Notes: generated by a model from the sequence alone, not told the origin. DNA of 64,000 nucleotides from an uncultured Prevotella sp. (GCA_900553465.1 USDT01000006.1:21527-85526); one strand, 5' to 3'; numbered from the stretch's first letter, positions 1 to 9,767 are shown. Numbers and translations: made by a program.

Positions 1-56
1 AAAGATAGTGCAAGTGAGCGCAATGAGAGCTTGATATCAAATTGCCGAACGTAGCC

Positions 57-96
57 TATCTTATGCAAAGATAGTGCAAACGCACTGACTGACAAA
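57..96 (-). promoter_or_regulatory. Bacteroidota promoter firing left, out of the window
   Basis: On the minus strand the -7 element TATCTTTG lies at 73-66 and a TTTG at 96-93, separated by 19 bp, which is the expected Bacteroidota spacing. The -7 box sits inside a dyad at 57-73 (TATCTT, loop TGCAT, AAGATA). A second copy of the -7 region starts at base 1, exactly 66 bp away, so this is one period of the 66-bp promoter repeat also seen at 31.7 and 35.7 kb. The controlled gene lies outside the window. Confidence 0.7.
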
Positions 97-169
97 ACAA
101 AAGCCTCTGTTTTTGGACACTCCGCGCCCCTGTATCATTGCATACACAGCACATTCATCAGCCCGCCGA

Positions 170-204
170 TAGGGAAATGCCTGCAAGGTTTAGGCATTTC
201 CCTA
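170..204. repeat. Perfect 13-bp inverted repeat
   Basis: Arms 170-182 and 192-204 are perfectly complementary around a 9-base loop. No T-run follows on either strand, so it does not look like an intrinsic terminator. It lies 21 bp upstream of the promoter for the small gene at 450 and 74 bp from the leftward promoter. It could be an operator, a transcript-stabilising hairpin or a dispersed palindromic element. The rest of 1-449 holds no convincing gene; short ORFs there cross the hairpin and lack ribosome sites. Confidence 0.6.
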
Positions 205-224
205 CGACAAATTAGGGATATCAT

Positions 225-256
225 TTTGCAAATGCGGCATTTTATCCTCATCTTTG
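225..256 (+). promoter_or_regulatory. Probable promoter for the gene at 450
   Basis: TTTG at 225-228, a 20-bp spacer, and CATCTTTG at 249-256, which departs from TAnnTTTG only in its first base. The transcript would have a leader of about 190 nt before the ATG at 450. Confidence 0.5.
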
Positions 257-449
257 CACCAGATAAACAACACGAGGAACACAAAAGGCAGACATGCTTT
301 TCTCCCGTTTGTTTTATCTGTCCAAGGTCACAGACCAAGGAACGGCGAAATGTCATAAACGGTTACAGAATGTTATCAAAGAATAATGACATTAAACCAA
401 ATGAGAGTAATAACATCAAATGAGTAACAACCGCAAAAAACTAACGATT

Positions 450-863
450 ATGAAAAAGATTATGATTTGCATGATGGCAGCATTGATGAGTCTCGCTTAC
501 GCAGAAGCTGATGCACAGCCACGCAAGCCGAAAAAAGTAAAGGTTGTAAAGAAAGTGGAAGTAGTTGCACCAAGCCACAGAACATTCGGAAGCAGAACAA
601 TAAGCGCAATACCGTCGAAGAGTATATATGTGAATTTCAACGGACTGCAGTTCATATACGACGAAGGTGGCAGATATTATAGCAAACTCGCACCGTCAAG
701 ATTTGAGATAGTACGCCCGCCGATAGGACTTCTCGTTGAGAAGATATACAAACCGAAGACCATCAAGCGTAACAAAGAGAAGCTTTATCTGGTTGACGGA
801 GTTCTCTACAAGAAGGTGAAGACACCACACGGAAAGATGTACAAGGTTGTGGGATTCATGTAA
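450..863 (+). CDS. Small secreted basic protein of unknown function
   Basis: About 137 residues. The start at 450 gives a normal signal peptide (MKKIMICMMAALMSLAYA then EADAQ); an upstream in-frame ATG at 420 would add eleven polar residues before it and is less likely. The mature part is rich in Lys, Val and Arg, begins with a KPKKVKVVKKVEVV stretch and contains a compact region with the pattern YVNFNGLQFIYDEGGRYY, resembling the short surface proteins of Bacteroidota built from a repeated Tyr/Gly beta motif. No enzymatic motif is visible. Base composition is more AT-rich than the neighbouring housekeeping genes. Function is unknown; export to the periplasm or surface is the only supported inference. 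Confidence 0.65.
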   Translation: MKKIMICMMAALMSLAYAEADAQPRKPKKVKVVKKVEVVAPSHRTFGSRTISAIPSKSIYVNFNGLQFIYDEGGRYYSKLAPSRFEIVRPPIGLLVEKIYKPKTIKRNKEKLYLVDGVLYKKVKTPHGKMYKVVGFM

Positions 864-950
864 GACGGCATTTTCAAACACACGGACATACTGACTGATT
901 GAGTTTTTAACATAGAATTGATTAACGGATTATTAAAAAAAGGAGACATT

Positions 951-1478
951 ATGAGAGGTATCAAAGTATTGGCAATGGTGATGATGCTCGCCGCCGGGAT
1001 GCAGGCGTTCGCGCAGAACAACACAAAACGCTCCGACAAGGCCGACAGACCGACGAAAGAGGAAATTATGAAGAAAAGATGGCAGGCACTGGCCGGACGC
1101 ATGATGCTCACCGACAAGCAGACCGAACAGCTGGAAGACACATACTGTGACTATATAAAGGATCTTGCGCAACTGAAGGCTGAGAAGCGCAGCGACAGAA
1201 AAGAGGCAAAGAAAGACATGGCCGAAAAAAAGGAGAAAGGCAAATGGCAGCCAACCGACGAGCAGGTGGCAGAAATGACCATGAGCGGCTTCGACATGCA
1301 GCGCAAACGCATAGACATAAAGGAGAAATACTTCAAGGAGTTCAGCAAGGTGCTGTCTGCACGCCAGGCAAACTATCTGCTGAAACACGACAATATAAAG
1401 CCGGGACACAAAAAAGGCATGAAGAGAATGGCCAAAAAGGGCATGATGCCACGCAAACGCTTCGCACCGCAGGCATAA
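951..1478 (+). CDS. Secreted Spy/CpxP-like (DUF4890-type) protein
   Basis: About 175 residues. AGGAGA at 941-946 fixes the ATG at 951; a TTG 33 bases upstream is not needed. A signal peptide (MRGIKVLAMVMMLAAGMQAFAQ) is followed by a highly charged, all-helical protein with regularly spaced Lys, Glu, Arg and Met: a KRWQALAGRMMLTDKQTEQLEDTYCDYIKDL helix, then a DIKEKYFKEFSKVLSARQANYLL helix and a basic tail with repeated KKGM. This arrangement is typical of the small Bacteroidota periplasmic proteins that resemble the Spy/CpxP/LTXXQ chaperone family. Assignment is by overall pattern, not by a catalytic motif. It is followed by a strong hairpin at 1536. Confidence 0.65.
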   Translation: MRGIKVLAMVMMLAAGMQAFAQNNTKRSDKADRPTKEEIMKKRWQALAGRMMLTDKQTEQLEDTYCDYIKDLAQLKAEKRSDRKEAKKDMAEKKEKGKWQPTDEQVAEMTMSGFDMQRKRIDIKEKYFKEFSKVLSARQANYLLKHDNIKPGHKKGMKRMAKKGMMPRKRFAPQA

Positions 1479-1535
1479 ACGGAACGCAAAGCGGCAGTGG
1501 CGGAGAGAAATCAAAGACGTCATAAAGAAACGTAA

Positions 1536-1575
1536 AGGCGCGGAACAGCATTTCACTGTTCCGCGCCTGCGTTTT
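1536..1575. terminator. Bidirectional intrinsic terminator
   Basis: A perfect 13-bp stem (1536-1548 with 1556-1568) closes a 7-base loop and is followed by GCGTTTTT. It sits between the rightward gene ending at 1478 and the leftward receptor ending at 1625, so it can serve both. Confidence 0.85.
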
Positions 1576-1624
1576 TCATGCTCTGCGCCGGAGCCTCAGC
1601 GGGAGGGCGGCTGCGGACTATCGG

Positions 1625-3966
1625 TCAGTTGGTTATCTTCACACCGATGAAGAATGTGCGCGGCTGCACCGGGCCGTAGAAGTAGCCAGAATCGCGGTAT
1701 GCGCCTTTGTCGAGATCCTTTTGGAACGCGTTGAGCATGTTCTGCACGCCTCCGTTGAGTTGCAGCTTCACATGATCGCTGAGCACGAAGGTATAGTTCA
1801 GCTTGAGGTTCAGCTCAAAGAAGTCGGGCGTATGCACAAGTTCATCCTTCGTAATGTAACTATACTCATATCCGGCAGGTATCTCCGAGGCGTCGGGAGC
1901 TATGTGTGGCACACGCATACGGCCAGTATAGACACCTGAAAGCGAGAAGTCAAAGTTGCGGAACGGTGCGCTCGTGAGTGTGAAGTATCCGTAACAGCCG
2001 GGCGTGCGGGGCATGTATTTGGTCGGAGCAACGTCGGGATCCTCGCTCCAGCTTTCTTTTTCGGCGTAACGGCTGCGCTGAACAGTGAAGCCGGCCTGCA
2101 GCGAAAGGTCGGAGCCATGAGCCAGTTTTCCGTCGAAGTTAAGGCCATATACACGCGCACCATTGCCGTTGCGGCGTTCTTTTATTATGTTGCCGGCATC
2201 GTCTGTGCTTGTCATCTCGAGCACAAACACATCATCAAGACGTGTATAGAAGGCTTCCACAAGCAGATTGGCCTGCCAGTGACCGAAGCTGAACGTGCGG
2301 TCTATCGATCCGCTGAAGCTGTTGGAGCGTTCAGGTTTCAGTCCGTCGGCCAGCTTTATGAGCACTCCCTCGCCTCCGACAGCCGTCACATGGAGGTCTT
2401 CGTCGTAGGCCTGTGGAGCACGGAAACCTGTTGACCATGTGAGGCGCGCCTGCAGTTTGTCCGACGGTTTGTACATAAGGTTGACGCGCGGACTGAATAT
2501 CGGATTCAGTCAATAAGATTGTGCTTGTCAACACGGAAGCCAGCAAGCAGCGTGAAACGGTTGATCTTCCACTCGTTCTGGACAAATCCACCGCCTATGC
2601 GTACGTCCTGCTTCATGTCGCGGTTGTAGCCGAGCATGACGTCGTGGAGCGAATTGCTCTGATACTCAATGCCCGAAGTGAAGACGGCAGGAGCAAAGAG
2701 CAGGCGTTCGAAATTGCCAGTGTACATTGCTCCGGCAACCCATGTCAGGTCGTTGGTCTTGCCGTATGCGTCGGTATTCTGCTGTGCGCCGTAGTAGCTG
2801 TTGCGGTCGGTGTGCTGTATGGACGAGTAGAACGACAGCTTATGCTTGTATGAATTGAAGAACACATCGTAGGTCAGACCACCGCTGTTTATCACATGTT
2901 TGGTCTGCTCGGTGATGTCTGTCTCGAACGGTTCGAGGTCGAACTTGTTGCCGCCACGGCGGAACTCATTGGTAACATGATACTCCAGGCCCAGCCTACT
3001 GAACTGCGACGGACGGTAATATCCGCGAAGTCCGAAGCTGTTCATGTTGAGTTTGCCGAGCTCCGAGAATCCGTCGCCGTCGGCATCATACGGATTCCGG
3101 TTACGATATGACTGATACAGAGCTATACCGTAAGTGTTCTTGTCGGACACGAGCGACGCGTTGGCACCGAAATATTGTTCCCACGACTTGCCGTTCATAT
3201 TCGACAGCGACGAGGAAACCTGGAAAGAGTTGTTCACAGGGTCCTTTGTTATGACATTGATAGTGCCTCCCACGGCGTTGGCTCCGAACAGAGCGGAACC
3301 TCCTCCGCGCACAACCTCTACACGGTCTATCATGTTCACCGGTATCTGCTCAAGTCCGTAAACGCCCGAAAGAGCGCTCACCACCGGTCGGCTGTTGATG
3401 AGTATCTGAGAGTAAGGTCCTTCCAGACCGTTGATACGCACCTGCGGGAAACCGCAGTTCTGGCAGTTGTTCTCCACACGCAGGCCCGACTGATAGTTCA
3501 ACGACTTGGCAAGGTCGGACGAGTTTACGGCCTCGAAGAGCTTACTGTTAAGAACATTCACCACGACGGGCGCGTCGCGTCGGCTCGTCTCGTTGCGGTT
3601 GGCTGACACCACGACTTCGTCTGTGACGGTGACATCGGGCGTCATGACAAAATGAACGTCGGCCGCGAAGTCACGACTCACGCTGACCTTCTTCTCCTGA
3701 GTGGTGTAACCGAGCAGCCGCACACTCAGTGTGTAAGTTCCGGCAGGAATGTTGCGGAACATGCAATGGCCGTCAGCACCGGTCACGGCAGCCTGTCCTG
3801 TCTCCTCAATCTTTATCACAGCACCCGGCAGATTCTCCTCGCTGTCTTTCTCTATCACGTGTACGGTCACCGCGTTTCCCTCGGTCACCGGTTTGTTTTC
3901 GTCGGCACGCACGGCCTCGGATGCGCCGAAAATCATCAGCGCAAGCATTAAGATATATTGTCTCAT
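1625..3966 (-). pseudogene. TonB-dependent outer-membrane receptor, interrupted by a frameshift
   Basis: Two reading frames join into one receptor of about 780 residues. The first, 3966 to 2506, has a signal peptide, a carboxypeptidase-regulatory-like domain (about 30-110), the plug domain with VVVSANRNE and the VRINGLEGPYSQILI and RVEVVRGGGSALFGANAVGGTINVIT motifs, and half of the barrel. It stops after AGFRVDKHNLID. The second, entering upstream of 2476, continues directly with NPIFSPRVNLMYKPS and ends in a proper barrel C-terminus at 1625. The join near 2505-2510 needs one missing or two extra bases; there is no homopolymer there. It may be a true mutation or an assembly error. A pair CQNCG in the plug and the His-rich neighbour at 4414 suggest a metal or metal-complex ligand, which is inference. 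Confidence 0.8.
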
Positions 3967-4075
3967 TGTGTATTAATATGTATGATATGTGTATTGTCTG
4001 CCGGCAGCTATGCGCTTCCGACAGAATGAAATGAATGATGCTGCTGGACATTATCCGGCATACTGAAAGAACATA

Positions 4076-4414
4076 TTAATACAATGAAGGTGGGGCACGG
4101 GGATTGATGTTCAGCGCGCAGCCTGACATTGGTCTACTCTCAGTGTTGTCCTGCAGAAGGACGTAGAGAAGATGAAGACACACCTGCAACGGCATGGCAC
4201 CGCCGGGTGCCGTCATCTGCTGGGCTGAAGCGAAAGCAATGGAGTGGATCTGAGAAGAAGAATGGCTGTGATTGTTGCCCGAATAAGGATGCGAATGGAC
4301 AATCTTCACACCGTCAATGGTGTGAACGTGCACAAACATCGTTGTTCCTGCCTTGAACACAACGAAGAGTACAAGCAGGAACAATGATATCGATATGCGT
4401 AATCTTTTGCTCAA
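4076..4414 (-). CDS. His-rich small exported or membrane protein, partner of the receptor
   Basis: 112 residues. One N-terminal hydrophobic segment (about 6-26) is followed by a histidine-rich stretch with the pattern FVHVHTIDGVKIVHSHP...NNHSHSSSQIHSI, then a hydrophobic helix and a C-terminus ending RAPPSLY. Small proteins with the same VHTI/VVDG-VHSHP-HSH pattern are commonly encoded just upstream of TonB-dependent receptors in Bacteroidales. It is 109 bp upstream of, and in the same direction as, the frameshifted receptor. Metal binding (zinc or similar) is a reasonable guess from the histidines but no function has been shown from sequence alone. Confidence 0.6.
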   Translation of the reverse strand: MSKRLRISISLFLLVLFVVFKAGTTMFVHVHTIDGVKIVHSHPYSGNNHSHSSSQIHSIAFASAQQMTAPGGAMPLQVCLHLLYVLLQDNTESRPMSGCALNINPRAPPSLY

Positions 4415-4510
4415 ATCCGGTTACGTTACGTTGAAATGAATGTGGTATAATAGCCTTTACGCCTCACCACTACAATATAATACCTTGACGGCTGTATATT
4501 TACGAGTGTG

Positions 4511-4518
4511 CAAATATA
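4511..4518 (-). promoter_or_regulatory. -7 promoter element for the His-rich protein and receptor
   Basis: TATATTTG on the minus strand, about 95 bp upstream of the ATG at 4414. No clear TTTG is present at the -33 position, so only the -7 half is supported. Confidence 0.5.
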
Positions 4519-4520
4519 CG

Positions 4521-4580
4521 AAAAATATTTCTAAATACACACTGCCACCGCATGAGACCGGAAACCCATGCGGTGGCAGT
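4521..4580 (-). terminator. Intrinsic terminator of the beta-barrel gene
   Basis: A perfect 14-bp stem (4541-4554 with 4567-4580) with a 12-base loop stands 10 bp past the stop at 4591. Reading left it is followed by an AT-rich stretch including TATTTTT. It insulates this gene from the promoter at 4511-4518. Confidence 0.8.
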
Positions 4581-4590
4581 ATGCTTCATT

Positions 4591-7107
4591 CTATTGTTGA
4601 CCGTTGTTTCCTCCGCCCTTCACATCGTCGTTGCTGATGGTACGGGCAGCCTTCTTCACGCTCGCCGTAAGTTTACCGATGCGGAAACTTACACTCACTC
4701 CGTAACGCATCGGAGAATACTCCGACCAACTGCTCGAGGTGAAGTTGATGCTCTCGAGTGTCGATGATGACCTCTTCTTGGAGTTGAAGAAATCGTTTGC
4801 GAACAGCGATATCGTGAGTCGTTTGTCAATGAACGACTTGTAGATATTCATTCCGTAATTGAAATAACTGCTGCCTTTGCCCTGGAGAGAGATGTAAGGC
4901 GTCTGGCCTGAAACATTTATTCCGATGCGCCAGTCATACGGGAACGTCTGCTGAATACCTGCATAATAGAACATCATCCAGCCGTGATTGCTCAGTCCGT
5001 TGCCGTCAGACAGATAGTTATAACCGCCGTTCAGGTTGCTGTAAAGGCGCGTATTTGTAGTGATGTTCCAGTTAATGTACGCACTGAAGTCGAGGCTTCT
5101 GGTCTTTCCAATGTTCTTGTATGTCTGGTACATCACGTCCTTTCCGGTCGGGTTCTGCAGTCCCGGTATCTCAGTATCGTTAATATATTGCGTCAGACTT
5201 TGTATGCTGTTGTTGGTGAACGCATACCGTGTGGAGAAGCTCAGACTCACATTCTGCGTGAAGTTGTTGTACGAAAGGCTGAACGCATGACTCTTCTCGC
5301 TATCCAGGTTAGGGTTTCCCTGACTGATACTTGTCGGATTACTGTCGTCAATGTAAGGATTGAGCGACCATATACCCGGACGGTATATGCGCATGTTATA
5401 GCCGAGACGGAGATTCGACATATCCGTAATCTTATAACCGACACTAACAGAAGGGATAACGTCGTCGAAGTCTTTGCGGAAGTCATCTCCGCGTCCAAGC
5501 AGGTATTCCACGTCCTGAATGGTATGCTCGTAGCGCAATCCCAGACGGCCGGAAAATCTTTTCAGCTTGATGCCATAGCCCACATAGGCAGCCAGAATAT
5601 CGTTGCGATGTCTGAAATGTGAACTGTAATCGTCCGAGAACACATATTCGTCATCGCTTCCGGCCTGCCTCTGATAGCGGTCATCGTTCGATTTATTGTT
5701 GCGCAGAATGTATTTCAGACCGGCCTCAACAGTGTGTATTGTGTCGATTGGCGTTGTAAAATCCACCTGGAAAGTGTTCTCTATCGTATTCTGCTCACCC
5801 TTGTTGCGCTGTTCATTCATGCGGTGCAGGAAGTCGAGCCAGCTGTCTTCAGCCGTCATATCGGTATAATAGAAACTGCCGTCAGAGCTGTTCGGATTGG
5901 AGTTTATTCTGTAAGAGAAAGTCAGCATGCGGTCCTTAACATGGAAAAGACGCTGATAATCCAAACCTCCGTTTATGGAAGACCAGCTGCTGTTCGATCT
6001 GTTCTGCGAAGTATAACTATATATAGGGTTGCCCGAAAGAGGCGAAGTGGCATTGGTAGTGCTGGTAAAACGGCTCTTGTTTCCACCTCCATACATACCG
6101 AAAGACATGCTTACCAGACGCAGCGTATCTATCTCGTAGCTGGCTTCTATCGAACCGTACTGGAAGTCGTAGTTGCCCTTTTGCGAGCTGGACGTCTCGA
6201 CATCGGATGAGTTTTCGTCTATTTCGCCGATACTCTCACGCTTGCTCCAGCTCTTGGTACGCGGCGAACGATTGGTGTTGCTGTAGTTGTAGTTTGCACT
6301 GACAGTGAGTTTTCCGCTCTTCACTGTTCCGAAAAGTCCGCCACCCTGACCGCGGTTATTCACGTTGGCCGACATCGTTGCAGTATATCCTACAAGCCCG
6401 CTGCCCTCGGTAATGATATTGAGTATTCCGCCCACTCCCTCAGCGTCGTATTTCGGTCCGGGATTTGTTATCACCTCCACGCGCTTCACACTGTTTGCCG
6501 GAAGACTTTTCAGCACTTCCTTCGGGTTGTTGCTCATCATGTTGTTAGGGCGCCCGTTGACATATACTTTGAACGAACTGCTGCCGTTCACCTTTATGTT
6601 CTCATCACCGTCAACCGTCACGAGCGGCACCTTACGCAACATTTCAAGCATTGTGTTCGATTTGGAGTCAGGGTCGTCGGCAATGTTATACTCTATCTTA
6701 TCAATGTCCGATTTCACCAAAGGCTTCTGCACCACCACCTCAACGCCTTTCAGTTCGTTGGCGGCATCGTGCACATACATTGTTCCGAGGTCCACAGTTT
6801 TGCCGTCAGCCGGTGCCTTGAACTCCCTTACAACAGGCTGTCGGCCCATCGATGTGAGCGTAGCTACAAAGTCACCGGAGCCTTTGAGACTTATCACAAA
6901 GCGTCCGTTCTTATCTGTCACCTGTTTTGCCACTGCTTCGGAAGGAGTCTGTTTGTTTGCCACAGAAACCGTGGCATACGCTTCTCCATCTTTGGTCAGA
7001 GAGTCGAGCAATTCACCTTTCAATTTGAAGGATACGGCACCTGTCTGTGCTGCAATAGTAGAGCTGATGAAAAAAATCATCATCAGAATACTCAATCTGG
7101 TTTTCAT
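4591..7107 (-). CDS. TonB-receptor-like outer-membrane beta-barrel family protein
   Basis: 838 residues with a signal peptide ending near AAQ at about 21. An N-terminal CarboxypepD_reg-like beta-sandwich (about 28-115) is followed by a plug-like region (KVPLVTVDGDENIKVNGSSSFKVYVNGRPNNMMSN is its signature, then SVKRVEVITNPGPKYDAEGVGGILNIIT) and a long barrel rich in alternating aromatic and polar strands. This matches the OMP_b-brl_3 family of Bacteroidota outer-membrane proteins, which look like TonB-dependent receptors but often lack a clear TonB box. The C-terminal strand is followed by an unusual soluble tail (KKAARTISNDDVKGGGNNGQQ region). It has its own terminator; its substrate is unknown. 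Confidence 0.85.
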   Translation of the reverse strand: MKTRLSILMMIFFISSTIAAQTGAVSFKLKGELLDSLTKDGEAYATVSVANKQTPSEAVAKQVTDKNGRFVISLKGSGDFVATLTSMGRQPVVREFKAPADGKTVDLGTMYVHDAANELKGVEVVVQKPLVKSDIDKIEYNIADDPDSKSNTMLEMLRKVPLVTVDGDENIKVNGSSSFKVYVNGRPNNMMSNNPKEVLKSLPANSVKRVEVITNPGPKYDAEGVGGILNIITEGSGLVGYTATMSANVNNRGQGGGLFGTVKSGKLTVSANYNYSNTNRSPRTKSWSKRESIGEIDENSSDVETSSSQKGNYDFQYGSIEASYEIDTLRLVSMSFGMYGGGNKSRFTSTTNATSPLSGNPIYSYTSQNRSNSSWSSINGGLDYQRLFHVKDRMLTFSYRINSNPNSSDGSFYYTDMTAEDSWLDFLHRMNEQRNKGEQNTIENTFQVDFTTPIDTIHTVEAGLKYILRNNKSNDDRYQRQAGSDDEYVFSDDYSSHFRHRNDILAAYVGYGIKLKRFSGRLGLRYEHTIQDVEYLLGRGDDFRKDFDDVIPSVSVGYKITDMSNLRLGYNMRIYRPGIWSLNPYIDDSNPTSISQGNPNLDSEKSHAFSLSYNNFTQNVSLSFSTRYAFTNNSIQSLTQYINDTEIPGLQNPTGKDVMYQTYKNIGKTRSLDFSAYINWNITTNTRLYSNLNGGYNYLSDGNGLSNHGWMMFYYAGIQQTFPYDWRIGINVSGQTPYISLQGKGSSYFNYGMNIYKSFIDKRLTISLFANDFFNSKKRSSSTLESINFTSSSWSEYSPMRYGVSVSFRIGKLTASVKKAARTISNDDVKGGGNNGQQ

Positions 7108-7530
7108 CTTCTCAATTATTATTGAATATTAAGTTCAGGATATTATTATTTCGCCTTTTGAAAATATATACGCACGAAGCAACCGATTATATACTGCGTA
7201 ATGAATATTTTATTATTTTTTAACAAAAAGGCCGTTATAATCCGGTATGTGCATCATTAATGAAAAACCACATGCTGCTGTTTGATAAAAAACCGTCGCA
7301 TAAGACCTTTTCATACAAGGATTGTGTACTCATAACTATCATTTAATAACAAAAACACAATATTTTAATTACAATTCACACAAATAATAAACAAAATACA
7401 AACAAATCATAACTCCGATATCATAAAGACAATTATTTTGCGCACCAATCCGAAGCTTTTATCACAATTTGTCGTATTTTTGCATTTGTCTTTAATAAAA
7501 AGGTATATAAACAAGCACAAAACAGACAAA
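7108..7530. other. AT-rich divergent intergenic region
   Basis: No gene is visible. This stretch separates the leftward beta-barrel gene and the rightward dapF. It is AT-rich with A/T runs at 7195-7235 and 7335-7440. The only promoter element I can support is the one before dapF at 7475-7482; I could not locate a convincing one for the leftward gene. Confidence 0.5.
7475..7482 (+). promoter_or_regulatory. -7 promoter element of dapF-dapL
   Basis: TATTTTTG fits TAnnTTTG and lies 48 bp upstream of the dapF ATG. There is no TTTG at the right distance upstream, so the -33 part is weak or absent. Confidence 0.5.
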
Positions 7531-8373
7531 ATGAAAAAAGCTGTCAGATTCACAAAGATGCAAGGTGCAGGCAACGACTACATATACGTTGACAATTCGC
7601 TGTACGCAATAGCGAATCCTGAAGAGGCCGCAATAAAACTCAGCGACCGCCACACGGGCATCGGAGGCGACGGCCTAGTGCTCATCGGAAGGCCATCCGA
7701 CACCGACGGCGCAGACTTCACCATGCGTATTTTCAATGCCGACGGTTCGGAGGCCATGATGTGTGGCAACGCCTCGAGGTGCATAGGAAAATATGTGCAC
7801 GACAAGAATCTGACACAGAAAACCGCAATACGCCTCGCCACACGGTCGGGTGTGAAGACTCTGAAACTTCATCTTGACGCCGAAGGTAATACCAAAAGCG
7901 TGACAGTGGACATGCTTGAGCCTGCACTGTCGTGCCCGGAGCAGTATGACGAGACGTCGTGCGGACACCTGACAGCGGCACTCCACACATTCTGTGGTAC
8001 ATTCGTGTCGATGGGCAACCCGCATTTCGTGATATTCACCGACGACATCGAGCACACCGACCTCGCAAAATACGGAAGCCTGCTGGAGCATAACCCCGCA
8101 TTTCCACAGCGCTGTAACATCGAGTTTGCCCAGGTAATAGAGAAAGACAAAATCAGAACAAGAGTATGGGAGAGAGGAAGCGGCATCACAATGGCCTGCG
8201 GTACAGGAGCCTGTGCCACAGCCGTGGCTGCCGCTGTCACAGGCCGGGCCGGACGCCACAGCACAATAGTGATGGACGGCGGTGAGCTCGACATCTTGTG
8301 GGAGGAAGCCGACAACCACGTATATCTCACCGGTGGAGCCGAATTTGTGTTCGACGGCGAGGTGTACCTTTAA
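7531..8373 (+). CDS. dapF: Diaminopimelate epimerase
   Basis: 280 residues, the normal family length. It interconverts LL- and meso-diaminopimelate in the cytoplasm, the last step before meso-DAP goes to peptidoglycan or lysine. The start at 7531 gives the usual N-terminus with [15 protein letters not shown]. Both catalytic cysteines are present: Cys78 in MMCGNASRC and Cys223 in MACGTGACA. It is followed after 31 bp by dapL, whose product LL-diaminopimelate is its substrate, so the two form a two-gene operon that completes the aminotransferase variant of lysine synthesis. No anomaly seen. Confidence 0.96.
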   Translation: MKKAVRFTKMQGAGNDYIYVDNSLYAIANPEEAAIKLSDRHTGIGGDGLVLIGRPSDTDGADFTMRIFNADGSEAMMCGNASRCIGKYVHDKNLTQKTAIRLATRSGVKTLKLHLDAEGNTKSVTVDMLEPALSCPEQYDETSCGHLTAALHTFCGTFVSMGNPHFVIFTDDIEHTDLAKYGSLLEHNPAFPQRCNIEFAQVIEKDKIRTRVWERGSGITMACGTGACATAVAAAVTGRAGRHSTIVMDGGELDILWEEADNHVYLTGGAEFVFDGEVYL

Positions 8374-8404
8374 TCATTCCGACAAACAAAAACATTATAC
8401 GTAT

Positions 8405-9640
8405 ATGGCATTAGTAAACGAACATTATCTGAAACTGTCCGACAACTATCTCTTTGAAGACATAGCCAAGAAAGTGAACGCCTTCAAGCTGTCACATCCC
8501 AAGACAAGAGTGATAAGCCTGGGCATAGGCGACGTGACACAGCCGCTGTGCCCTGCAGTGATAGAAGCCATGCATAAGGCCGTTGACGAAATGGCATCCA
8601 CCGCCACATTCAGAGGCTACGGTCCCGAACGCGGATACGACTTTCTGCGCGAGGCAATCGTGAAGAACGACTTTCTTCCGCGCGGAGTGCGTCTCGACAC
8701 CGATGAGATTTTCGTGAACGACGGTGCCAAGAGCGACACCGGAAACATAGGTGAGATTGTGAGATGGGACAACAGCATAGGCGTGACCGACCCGATCTAT
8801 CCCGTATACATCGACTCCAACGTGATGTGCGGACGCGCCGGAACACTCTCCGACGGCCGTTGGAGCAACGTTAACTACATGCCATGCACAGCCGAGAACA
8901 ACTTCATCCCGCAGATACCAGACCATCGTGTCGACATGATATATCTCTGTTATCCAAACAATCCCACGGGCACGGTGCTCTCCAAGGACGAACTGCGCCG
9001 CTGGGTGGACTACGCACTGGAGAACGACACGCTACTGCTCTTCGACGCTGCATATGAAGCCTACATACAGGACGACGACATTCCGCACTCCATCTACGAG
9101 ATAAAGGGAGCACGCAAGGTGGCCATAGAGTTCCGCAGCTACTCAAAGACAGCCGGATTCACCGGCGTGCGCTGCGGCTACACCGTCATCCCGAAGGAGC
9201 TCACAGCAGCCACACTCGACAACAAAGAGCGCATAGAACTCAACCATCTGTGGAACCGACGCCAGAGCACCAAGTTCAACGGAACGAGCTACATCAGCCA
9301 GAGAGCGGCCGAAGCCATATACACCGCCGAAGGCAAGAAGCAGATAAGACAGACCATAGCCTACTATATGGACAACGCGTCCTACATGCTCAACGCACTC
9401 AAGAACGCCGGAATGGAGGTCTACGGAGGCCGCAACGCTCCATACATATGGATGAAGACTCCCAACAACACGCCTAGCCGCAAGTTCTTCGAGCAGATGC
9501 TCTACGCCACAGGAGTGGTGTGCACGCCGGGTGCAGGCTTCGGACCGAGCGGCGAGGGATACGTCAGACTCACCGCCTTCGGCCGCAGCGAGGACTGCCA
9601 CGAGGCCATGGAGCGCATCACCGCATGGGCCGGCCGCTGA
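8405..9640 (+). CDS. dapL: LL-diaminopimelate aminotransferase
   Basis: 411 residues. This PLP enzyme makes LL-diaminopimelate directly from tetrahydrodipicolinate and glutamate, bypassing the succinylase or acetylase routes. The start at 8405 ([17 protein letters not shown]) matches the family's N-terminus; the fold-type I features are clear, with [12 protein letters not shown] near residue 40, YPNNPTG around 180, and the PLP-binding lysine at residue 248 in [15 protein letters not shown]. It lies 31 bp after dapF with which it must be co-transcribed. A short GC-rich hairpin at 9660-9685 downstream lacks a T-run and is at best a weak terminator. Confidence 0.96.
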   Translation: MALVNEHYLKLSDNYLFEDIAKKVNAFKLSHPKTRVISLGIGDVTQPLCPAVIEAMHKAVDEMASTATFRGYGPERGYDFLREAIVKNDFLPRGVRLDTDEIFVNDGAKSDTGNIGEIVRWDNSIGVTDPIYPVYIDSNVMCGRAGTLSDGRWSNVNYMPCTAENNFIPQIPDHRVDMIYLCYPNNPTGTVLSKDELRRWVDYALENDTLLLFDAAYEAYIQDDDIPHSIYEIKGARKVAIEFRSYSKTAGFTGVRCGYTVIPKELTAATLDNKERIELNHLWNRRQSTKFNGTSYISQRAAEAIYTAEGKKQIRQTIAYYMDNASYMLNALKNAGMEVYGGRNAPYIWMKTPNNTPSRKFFEQMLYATGVVCTPGAGFGPSGEGYVRLTAFGRSEDCHEAMERITAWAGR

Positions 9641-9759
9641 CCGCATCACCCTTTCACACGGCCCGCACATCCTGTGCCGCGGGCCTCAACACACGTGCCG
9701 CACAATCTTTTTGCCTATAAGAGTGGACAAAGTATGACGGTTTTTTGATAAAAAAAACT

Positions 9760-9767
9760 TAACTTTG
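9760..9767 (+). promoter_or_regulatory. -7 promoter element of glutamine synthetase
   Basis: TAACTTTG, 90 bp upstream of the ATG at 9858. A TTTG is present at 9744-9747 but only 12 bp away, too close for the normal -33 spacing. Confidence 0.55.

Noticed and set aside
226..423. A 65-codon ORF before the gene at 450
   Set aside because: It covers the promoter at 225-256 and has no similarity or signal; it is leader DNA.
933..1556. A 207-codon minus-strand ORF opposite the gene at 951
   Set aside because: It is the antisense shadow of the small secreted protein and ends in the terminator.
7195..7440. A possible 22-bp array before dapF
   Set aside because: A few GCCGTTAT/ACCGTCGC segments look similar, but the 22-bp period is not kept.
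9660..9685. GC-rich hairpin after dapL as a terminator
   Set aside because: A 7-bp stem without any T-run directly after it; not listed as a terminator.
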